This document shows, in pieces, positions 6,192 to 11,694 of a DNA stretch of 11,694 bases. This DNA is from Lachnospiraceae bacterium (GTDB lineage: Bacteria; Bacillota; Clostridia; Lachnospirales; Lachnospiraceae). The notes below the pieces were generated by a model, which saw nothing but the letters and a program-made list of their open reading frames with translations, was not told the DNA's origin and did no database searches. The stretch lies in NCBI GenBank assembly GCA_900770225.1, contig CAAGJU010000260.1:1-11694 (forward strand). The letters are read 5' to 3'. The position numbers and the translations under genes were made by a program. Numbering within the stretch: the first letter of the stretch is position 1; each line of letters starts with the position of its first letter.

Positions 6192-6420
6192 TGTTATCAG
6201 AGAATTTTATATTTTAATTTTAAGATCTCATACAGAACTGATCCGGCGCCGCAGGCGGCCGGGCGGATTTTGCGGGATGTGATCTGACGCAGCAGAGGAA
6301 TGAAAAATTCCGTGAATTATGGTCTGAGGTGACAGGCGGTAAACGACCTGATCATTAAGTACTGCGGCAGATCGATGAGATCATTGACTGAAAAAAGGGG
6401 ACATAAGGAGGATTATTATT
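6192..6420 (+). other. Long leader of the radical SAM gene
   Basis: The predicted 5' leader contains a GC-rich hairpin: ATCCG (6241-6245) against CGGAT (6264-6268), with inner GCCG/CGGC (6248-6259), followed by TTTT. This is a possible weak attenuator. A second hairpin is GGAAT/ATTCC (6297-6311). One frame from 6242 to 6355 is open and reads protein-like at its end (NEKFRELWSEVTGGKRPDH, then stop), with no good start. It ends with the strong ribosome site AAGGAGG (6405-6411), nine bases before the ATG. No known riboswitch was recognised. Confidence 0.4.
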
Positions 6421-7914
6421 ATGGCTTCTGCACTTGGCGAAGTGAAACACAATGCGGAGAGAGCGGCTCTGGGAGCACTGATCGACGGCATTTTCAAAGA
6501 CCTGAAAAACAAAGAAAACAAACGTGAATCATATATCAAGATGGCGCATCTGGCGCAGAAATACTTCGGCAAGGAAGCCTTCTCGGATGAGAAAATGGCG
6601 GAGGTAGAAGCGTATTTCCGTGATCCGGATGCCCGCTGGGCCAAATTCATCGACCGCGTGGTCGATGAGGTCAATCCGAATTTTGCGAAGATGACTCTTC
6701 TCAACCTCGGCTATGAGGCGTTTCTCCGCGGTACAAAAATGATCCGCGAGAACCGTAAGAAATATGACTGCAACATCCCGTGGCTAATCCTGTTTGACCC
6801 GACCTCTGCCTGCAACATGCACTGCAAGGGCTGCTGGTCCGGTACCTACGGCCACAAGAACAACCTGTCCTTCGAGGACATGGACAAGATCATCACCGAG
6901 GGCAAGCAGCTCGGCACTTACCTGTATCTTATGACAGGTGGTGAACCGATGGTTCGCAAAAATGATATCCTGCGTCTGATGCGCAAGCATCGTGACTGCT
7001 ATTTTGCGGCATTCTCCAACTCGACGCTGATCGATGAGGACTTCGTAAAGGAGATCCAGAAGCTCGGCAACCTGACCTTCTTCCTCTCCATCGAGGGCAC
7101 ACCGGATACGAACGATGCGCGCCGCGGCGAGGGACACTATGCGGCAGTTATGAAGGCCATGGATCTGCTGAACAAATACGGCATCCTCTTCGGTACTTCC
7201 ATCTGCTACACACGTGCGAATATCGAGGCCGTAACCAGCGATGATTTCTTCCATCTGCTGGAGGAGAAGGGTGCGAAGTTCGGCTTCTACTTCCACTATA
7301 TGCCGGTCGGCAAGAATGCTGTTCCGGAGCTGATGCCGACACCTGAGCAGAGAAAGTTCATGATCGACCGCATCCGCTACATCCGTTCCAGCGAGAGCGA
7401 TATCCAGTTCTATCCGATGGATTTCCAGAACGACGGCGAATATGTGGGAGGCTGCATCGCAGGAGGAAGAAACTACTTCCATATCAACTCCAGCGGAGAC
7501 GCGGAGCCCTGCGTGTTCATTCATTTCTCCAATACGAATATTCACGACAACTCGGTTTTCGAGATGCTGCAGAGCCCGCTGTTCAAGCTCTATCATGAGG
7601 GTCAGCCATTCAACCGCAACCATCTGAGACCGTGCCCGATGCTCGAGAATCCGGATCTGCTCCGCCAGATGGTGAAGGAATCCGGCGCACATCAGACCAA
7701 CCAGGAGGCACCTGAAGAGGTCGGTGAGCTGACGGCCAAGTGCGATGATTATGCGAAGAACTGGAAGCCGGTTGCTGATCAGATCTGGGCTTCCGAGACG
7801 CATAAGAAGCCTTCGTACGAGAACTACACGGAGGAGAAGCGCGAGCATCCGGAACTGGCTGCCTTCGAGCATGTCGGGGATGTGGAGCCCGAGCAGAAAG
7901 CGTCTGCTTCATAA
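6421..7914 (+). CDS. Radical SAM protein with half-SPASM C-terminal domain
   Basis: This is a 497-residue cytoplasmic enzyme. An all-helical N-terminal part (about 1-115) precedes a radical SAM barrel whose cluster motif is CNMHCKGCW (C131, C135, C138, i.e. CxxxCxxC), followed by the GGEP motif that contacts SAM (173-176). A later segment has C345, G359 and C364 in the spacing CX13GX4C, the first half of the SPASM motif. C405 (RPCP) follows, but the full set of later SPASM cysteines is missing. At most one auxiliary iron-sulphur cluster is therefore likely, as in twitch-type proteins. The C-terminal 90 residues are charged and look appended. No peptide substrate or maturation partner gene is adjacent, so the reaction is unknown. 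It is expressed alone, with an excellent ribosome site and its own terminator. Confidence 0.88.
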   Translation: MASALGEVKHNAERAALGALIDGIFKDLKNKENKRESYIKMAHLAQKYFGKEAFSDEKMAEVEAYFRDPDARWAKFIDRVVDEVNPNFAKMTLLNLGYEAFLRGTKMIRENRKKYDCNIPWLILFDPTSACNMHCKGCWSGTYGHKNNLSFEDMDKIITEGKQLGTYLYLMTGGEPMVRKNDILRLMRKHRDCYFAAFSNSTLIDEDFVKEIQKLGNLTFFLSIEGTPDTNDARRGEGHYAAVMKAMDLLNKYGILFGTSICYTRANIEAVTSDDFFHLLEEKGAKFGFYFHYMPVGKNAVPELMPTPEQRKFMIDRIRYIRSSESDIQFYPMDFQNDGEYVGGCIAGGRNYFHINSSGDAEPCVFIHFSNTNIHDNSVFEMLQSPLFKLYHEGQPFNRNHLRPCPMLENPDLLRQMVKESGAHQTNQEAPEEVGELTAKCDDYAKNWKPVADQIWASETHKKPSYENYTEEKREHPELAAFEHVGDVEPEQKASAS

Positions 7915-7969
7915 CGCTGCATAACGCTTCACATCGTGATGTACACGGTAATTGCATAGGAAAGAAATA

Positions 7970-8012
7970 AGAGGACTGTATCGGACCGTTCTGGTCTGGT
8001 GCAGTCCTTTAT
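7970..8012 (+). terminator. Intrinsic terminator after the radical SAM gene
   Basis: AGGACTGTATCGGACC (7972-7987) pairs along its full 16 bases with GGTCTGGTGCAGTCCT (7993-8008), with three wobble pairs and the loop GTTCT. TTATT follows. The T-tail runs directly into the left end of element B at 8011. Just after the stop codon, ATAACGCT occurs twice (7911-7918 and 7921-7928). Confidence 0.85.
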
Positions 8013-8190
8013 TGTATAAGTCCGTCGCATGCCAGAGGCGGACTGCACACCCGAAGGGTGCGCAAGGCCGCCTATGGCTTTGCGACGATAACAGGTATGA
8101 GCATGGAGCGATGCGAAGCAGCGCGAGAATGCGAATACCTGTAGCGACGCGGGAGCACGTAGTGCGAAGCGGCGCGTAGACTTATACAGT
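8011..8190 (+). repeat. Element B: full-length folded repeat, four-helix junction
   Basis: The closing helix P1 pairs ATTGTATAAGTC (8011-8022) with GACTTATACAGT (8179-8190), 12 bp with one wobble. P2 (8023-8087) pairs CGTCGCA/TGCGACG, GCCA/TGGC and AGGCGG/CCGCCT, then CACCC/GGGTG around a GAA loop. P3 (8091-8142) pairs ACAGGTAT/ATACCTGT, a GA/GA step and GCAT/ATGC. P4 (8147-8177) pairs ACGCG/CGCGT, a GA/GA step, and GCAC/GTGC. Linkers between helices are 0, 3, 4 and 1 bases, so nearly all of the 180 bases are accounted for. No protein is encoded. It may be a non-autonomous mobile repeat or a structured RNA. Confidence 0.65.
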
Positions 8191-8469
8191 GTGTGGCACG
8201 ATTTATCGAATGATGTTTACTATATATGCGAACGTCACGATAGCCAAATATTCGCATCAGATACCAGCTGCGGATGGAAAATATTCTGAAAAAATGGTAA
8301 TCTGAAGACAGTTGTATAAAACTCTGTGGCTGGACACCAGCTGCAGGGAAAACATGGGGTGTAAGGTGTAAAATGCTGTATGCAGACAATCGGGATGTCA
8401 GGCCCGGCCGGAAGAGGGAAGGTGAAGAACAGGCCCGCGCGATGATTGTCGGTGAGGGAGGTGTGTATC
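8191..8469 (+). other. Intergenic region upstream of the polyphosphate phosphotransferase
   Basis: There is no gene here. Two 14-base direct repeats (GATACCAGCTGCGG at 8260-8273 and GACACCAGCTGCAG at 8333-8346) are 73 bases apart, and each is followed within three bases by GGAAAA or GAAAA. TATAAA (8315-8320) lies between them, and TAAAAT (8369-8374) follows the second, but neither has a good -35 box at normal spacing. No reliable promoter can be named. Confidence 0.35.
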
Positions 8470-9948
8470 ATGCTGAAAAATTTTGTCAAGGCTGTTCCTC
8501 CGGAAGAAGAAGAGCTGAAGAAGGAGCTTCGCGAGCAGCGGGAGGCGCTGGCGGGTTACCAGATGAAGATCAAGGAGGCGAAGCTTCCGGTCATGGTGAT
8601 CTTCGAGGGCTGGGGCGCGGCCGGCAAGGGCAGCACCGTGGGAAAGGTGATCAAAAATATCGATCCCAGGTTCTTCCGCGTGATCCCGATGGCGCCGCCG
8701 ACGGCGACAGAGAAGCGGTATCCGTTTCTCTACCGGTATCTGCTGGAAATTCCGGAGGCCGGCAAATTTACATTTTTTGATACGTACTGGATGGAGGAAG
8801 TGACGAACGGCGTTCTCTCCGGTGAGTATGATGAAGAGACGTACAAACGCCGGATCAACAGCATCAATGTGGCCGAGCGGTCGCTCCATGACAACGGCTA
8901 CCTGATCGTGAAATTTTTCTTCCAGATCAGCCGGAAGGAGCAGAAGAAACGTCTCGATGCGCTGGCTGCCGACAAGGACACGAGCTGGCGCGTGAGCGAC
9001 AGGGATCTGCTGCAGAACCGGAATTATAAGAAGACGATGGATGTCTTTGACCGCTATCTGGAGGATACCAACCGCTCCGTGGCGCCATGGTATATTATTG
9101 ATGCGAAGGACAGAAAGTGGGCGGAGCTGCAGGTGCTCCGGTTCCTGAACCAGGGCATCGACACAGCGTTGAAAAATAAAGCGCTCGCCGCACCGATCCT
9201 GCAGAATATTTTTCCACTGGAGCCGATCCCGAAGCTTGCCGATATCGAGCTGAAGGGCAAGGAGATCCCGGAGATCACCTACAAAGAGGAGCTGAAGCGC
9301 CTGCAGAAGGAACTGGGCGAACTGCACAACAAGCTGTACCGCAGAAAGATTCCGGTGATCATCGCCTACGAGGGCTGGGACGCTGCCGGAAAGGGCGGCA
9401 ACATCAAGAGGATCACGGAGGCTCTGGATCCCAGAGGCTATGAGGTTCACCCGATCGCGAGCCCGGAGCCGCATGAGAAGGCGCGCCATTTCCTGTGGCG
9501 TTTCTGGACGAGGCTTCCGAAGGACGGGCACATCGCTATTTTTGACCGGACATGGTACGGCCGTGTCATGGTGGAGCGTCTGGAAGGCTTCTGCTCGGAA
9601 AACGACTGGCAGCGCGCCTACAATGAAATGAATGAATTTGAGAAGGAGCTCAGTGACTGGGGCGCCGTCATCATCAAATTCTGGGTGCAGATCGACAATC
9701 AGACGCAGTTGGAGCGCTTTACGGACCGGCAGAACACACCGGAAAAGCAATGGAAGATCACCGATGAGGACTGGCGCAACCGTGACAAGTGGCCGCAGTA
9801 TGAGGAAGCCGTCAACGAGATGCTGCAGAAGACCAATACGAGCTTCGCGCCGTGGCATATCCTTGAATCCGTCGACAAGAAGTATGCGAGGATCAAAGCG
9901 CTGCACATCGTCATCGATGCCATTAAGAAAGCCTGTAACGAGAAGTGA
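8470..9948 (+). CDS. pap: Polyphosphate:AMP phosphotransferase, tandem PPK2 domains (class II PPK2)
   Basis: This 492-residue cytoplasmic enzyme is predicted to transfer phosphate from polyphosphate to AMP, giving ADP. Two PPK2 (P-loop kinase) domains are fused. Domain 1 spans about 10-235 with EGWGAAGKG at 46-54. Domain 2 spans about 270-490 with EGWDAAGKG at 301-309 and FDRTWYGR at 358-365. Domain 1 lacks the aspartate of its Walker A loop (WGAAGKG) and has FDTYW in place of the FDRTWY motif. Domain 2 is intact and is probably the catalytic half, as inferred for characterised two-domain PAPs. ATG 8470 is preceded by GGGAGG eight bases away; an upstream in-frame ATG at 8446 overlaps that site's leader and lacks one. 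The sugar transferase follows after 62 bases without a terminator. No polyphosphate kinase gene is in the window. Confidence 0.93.
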   Translation: MLKNFVKAVPPEEEELKKELREQREALAGYQMKIKEAKLPVMVIFEGWGAAGKGSTVGKVIKNIDPRFFRVIPMAPPTATEKRYPFLYRYLLEIPEAGKFTFFDTYWMEEVTNGVLSGEYDEETYKRRINSINVAERSLHDNGYLIVKFFFQISRKEQKKRLDALAADKDTSWRVSDRDLLQNRNYKKTMDVFDRYLEDTNRSVAPWYIIDAKDRKWAELQVLRFLNQGIDTALKNKALAAPILQNIFPLEPIPKLADIELKGKEIPEITYKEELKRLQKELGELHNKLYRRKIPVIIAYEGWDAAGKGGNIKRITEALDPRGYEVHPIASPEPHEKARHFLWRFWTRLPKDGHIAIFDRTWYGRVMVERLEGFCSENDWQRAYNEMNEFEKELSDWGAVIIKFWVQIDNQTQLERFTDRQNTPEKQWKITDEDWRNRDKWPQYEEAVNEMLQKTNTSFAPWHILESVDKKYARIKALHIVIDAIKKACNEK

Positions 9949-10010
9949 CACAGCCATAAGCTGATAGCGGATGGATAATGGCGCACAGCGATATAAGACA
10001 GAGGTAAGAG

Positions 10011-11486
10011 ATGTATCAGAAGGACGACAGTAAGTGGATCAAGCATGGGGATTTTATTTTTCTGGACCTGATCGCGCTCGAAGTGGCTTTCTTTATCGCT
10101 TTTGTTCTGATGCGCTATGTGTTTCAGAGAACGGTCCTTACGAACCGGTCGGACTCCTATGCGGTGGAGGCCGTGTGCATTGCTTTTTCCGATCTGGCTG
10201 TCGTCTTCTTTATGGAGCCCTATGCCAATATCCTGCGGCGGGGCAGACTGGCAGAGCTTTACAGATCTGTCCAGCAGGTCGCGATTGTCTATGTGATCAA
10301 CCTGATCCTGATGTATTTTCTTCACATTGCCAATAATTATTCCCGTCTGCTGATGGGCATTTCGTTCCTGATCAGCATCGGACTCTGTTTTCTGGCCCGT
10401 GTCTTATGGAAGAAAAATATCCGGCGCCGCGCGTCGTCGAAGGTGCCGACACGTTCCATGGCTGTTGTCACCACAGAGGCTCTGATGCAGGAGACGCTGA
10501 GCAACATTGCTGAAAAAACCTTTCATTCCTACTGGATACCGGCGGTTTTTCTCATGGACAGGGAAGTGCTTGCGGACAGCTGTGCAAAGGCAGCGGCCGC
10601 CGGAGAGAAAATACCGGTGTATGGCCGGGAGACGGATCTCGTATCTTTTCTGGTTCACCGCTGGTGCGATGAGGTTTACATCAACACGGGTGACGGGGAC
10701 AGCCTGCCGCAGGATGTCATGAACACACTGCTCGGCATGGGAATCACCGTCCATGACAAGCTGAAGACATCTGCCAATGAGCAGATTATCGAGCAGATCG
10801 GAGATGATATGGTCGTCACCACCAGCATGAAAATGGTGACGACAAAAATGGCCTTTGCCAAGCGGTTCTGGGATATCATCGGCGGAGCGGTTGGATGCGT
10901 CATCACCGGCGTTCTTTACCTGATCCTGGCGCCACAGATCCGAAGGGCGTCGCCGGGGCCGGTATTTTTCTCCCAGGTCCGCATCGGAAGGAACGGAAAA
11001 AAATTCAAGATGTACAAATTCCGGAGCATGTATCCGGATGCCGACGCGCGCAAGCAGGAGTTTATGGCGCAGAACAAGATCACGGACGGCATGATGTTCA
11101 AGATGGATGATGATCCGCGAATTATCGGAAGCGAAAAGAAGGATAAAAACGGCAGGCCCAACGGCATCGGCAACAAGATCCGGCGCACCTCGCTCGATGA
11201 ATTTCCGCAGTTCTGGAATGTCCTGAAGGGCGACATGAGCCTGGTCGGAACGAGACCGCCGACGGTGGATGAGTGGGAAAAATACAACGCCGGGCAGCGG
11301 CTGAGAATGAGCATCAAACCGGGCATCACGGGGCTCTGGCAGATCAGCGGGCGGAGTGATATCCTCAGCTTTGACGAGGTCGTCAGGCTGGATACGGAAT
11401 ATATCAGAAACATGTCCATTACCTATGATATTAAAATTCTGCTGAAGACCGTTGAGGATGTACTGAAGCGCAGGGGCGCGGAGTGA
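10011..11486 (+). CDS. Exopolysaccharide polyprenyl glycosylphosphotransferase (undecaprenyl-phosphate sugar-1-phosphate transferase)
   Basis: This is a 491-residue membrane enzyme of the polyisoprenyl-phosphate hexose-1-phosphate transferase family (WbaP/CpsE type). Such enzymes start exopolysaccharide or capsule repeat units by moving a sugar phosphate from a UDP-sugar to undecaprenyl phosphate. Four N-terminal membrane segments (about 14-38, 50-70, 88-108, 112-133) are followed by a cytoplasmic region. A further hydrophobic segment (286-308) anchors the catalytic domain. Motifs are KRFWDIIGG (284-292), KFRSM (336-340), the probable catalytic Asp-Glu pair in TSLDEFPQFWNVLKGDMSLVG (D396, E397) and PGITGLWQISGR (437-448). 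The start is ATG 10011, six bases after GAGG. Which sugar is used cannot be read from sequence. No glycosyltransferase genes follow within the window; a terminator comes after 104 bases, so it may act alone or serve a cluster elsewhere. Confidence 0.92.
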   Translation: MYQKDDSKWIKHGDFIFLDLIALEVAFFIAFVLMRYVFQRTVLTNRSDSYAVEAVCIAFSDLAVVFFMEPYANILRRGRLAELYRSVQQVAIVYVINLILMYFLHIANNYSRLLMGISFLISIGLCFLARVLWKKNIRRRASSKVPTRSMAVVTTEALMQETLSNIAEKTFHSYWIPAVFLMDREVLADSCAKAAAAGEKIPVYGRETDLVSFLVHRWCDEVYINTGDGDSLPQDVMNTLLGMGITVHDKLKTSANEQIIEQIGDDMVVTTSMKMVTTKMAFAKRFWDIIGGAVGCVITGVLYLILAPQIRRASPGPVFFSQVRIGRNGKKFKMYKFRSMYPDADARKQEFMAQNKITDGMMFKMDDDPRIIGSEKKDKNGRPNGIGNKIRRTSLDEFPQFWNVLKGDMSLVGTRPPTVDEWEKYNAGQRLRMSIKPGITGLWQISGRSDILSFDEVVRLDTEYIRNMSITYDIKILLKTVEDVLKRRGAE

Positions 11487-11496
11487 AGACATTTTC

Positions 11497-11540
11497 CGGG
11501 CCAGGCATGATGATTTATCGGGCAGGACATGACATTTTTC
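11497..11540 (+). repeat. Imperfect tandem duplication, two 22-base units
   Basis: Two adjacent units begin CGGGC: 11497-11518 (CGGGCCAGGCATGATGAT...) and 11519-11540 (CGGGCAGGACATGACATT...). They share most bases if one compensating one-base shift is allowed. They lie just after the sugar transferase stop codon. A short hairpin, CTGGA/TCCAG with a T5 loop (11543-11557), follows. No function is evident. Confidence 0.45.
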
Positions 11541-11590
11541 TACTGGATTTTTTCCAGAAAGAGCTGTATTATACTCATTATAGATGCGAT

Positions 11591-11629
11591 GAGGCATTTC
11601 CCTTTGCGGGGGAATGCCTCTATTTTTTT
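11591..11629 (+). terminator. Strong intrinsic terminator after the sugar transferase
   Basis: GAGGCATTTCCC (11591-11602) pairs with GGGGAATGCCTC (11609-11620) as a 12-bp stem with one T-G wobble and loop TTTGCG. It is followed by TATTTTTTT, the best U-tract in the window. Element D begins two bases after the U-tract. Confidence 0.92.
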
Positions 11630-11630
11630 A

Positions 11631-11694
11631 CGCGAGCAGCGAGCCACACCCGCTCACGAAGTGAGCGCAAGCCGGCGATGAGAGCGACAGGACC
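11631..11694 (+). repeat. Element D: 5' part of a folded repeat, cut by the window end
   Basis: This stretch aligns without gaps to element C from 2501: GCGAGCAGCGAGCCACACCC against GCGAACAGAGGGCTACATCC. Its hairpin CGCTCAC/GTGAGCG with loop GAA occupies the same position as CGATCAC/GTGATCG in C, with both sides of the stem changed together. The stretch GCGCAAG-CCG is shared with element B. The closing half of the outer stem would lie beyond the window. Confidence 0.55.

Noticed and set aside
6784..7872. 362-codon minus-strand open frame opposite the radical SAM gene
   Set aside because: It is a shadow of a gene with clear CxxxCxxC and GGEP motifs; its own translation looks like reversed codon bias.
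7952..8179. 75-codon plus-strand open frame after the radical SAM gene
   Set aside because: It runs through a 16-bp terminator stem and into element B, so it is not a credible gene.
8398..9957. 519-codon minus-strand open frame opposite the polyphosphate phosphotransferase
   Set aside because: The plus strand has two recognisable PPK2 domains with P-loops and a good ribosome site. The antisense frame has no recognisable features.
11544..11575. Promoter (TGGATT, TATTAT/TATACT) before the last terminator
   Set aside because: The -35 match is only 3 of 6, and the start would fall about ten bases before a terminator hairpin, leaving essentially no transcript.
10404..11597. 397-codon minus-strand open frame opposite the sugar transferase
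   Set aside because: It would start inside the terminator and run antisense to a motif-complete sugar transferase.

Overview
The window looks like chromosomal DNA of a Gram-positive, clostridial-type bacterium, and Lachnospiraceae would fit. The case rests on strong AGGAGG-type ribosome sites, TATAAT promoters, U-tailed intrinsic terminators, roughly half G+C, and the gene types. The family-level assignment is inference. I see no transposase, phage gene, tRNA, rRNA or CRISPR array.

Layout, left to right. A repeat-like scrap (1-70) and a promoter precede an unrecognised 173-residue protein (285-806). A folded repeat (element A, 810-890) and a structured leader precede an AzgA-type NCS2 purine permease (996-2360). 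A terminator and element C (2501-2596) precede an MFS transporter (2625-3785). A shared convergent terminator separates it from asnB, the only minus-strand gene (3846-5771). A 649-base divergent spacer with unexplained folded segments leads to a radical SAM protein with a half-SPASM C-terminus (6421-7914). A terminator and element B (8011-8190) precede a two-domain PPK2-type polyphosphate:AMP phosphotransferase (8470-9948). A membrane sugar-phosphate transferase (10011-11486) follows and is probably co-transcribed. A terminator and truncated element D close the window.

The protein-coding genes are mostly ordinary metabolism and transport (purine uptake, asparagine synthesis, polyphosphate-driven nucleotide phosphorylation, first step of exopolysaccharide assembly). 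They do not form one pathway.

The unusual content is between genes. Elements A, B, C and D are related GC-rich units. Three of them begin 2-10 bases after an intrinsic terminator hairpin or its U-tail, and three lie upstream of the next gene. Each complete copy is closed by its own terminal stem. Element B folds by hand into a four-helix junction, C into a three-helix junction, and A is a reduced form. Paired base changes in their GAA-capped hairpin argue that the structure is maintained. The permease leader also contains one anti-Shine-Dalgarno segment able to pair with either of two AAGGAGG copies, as in a translational switch.
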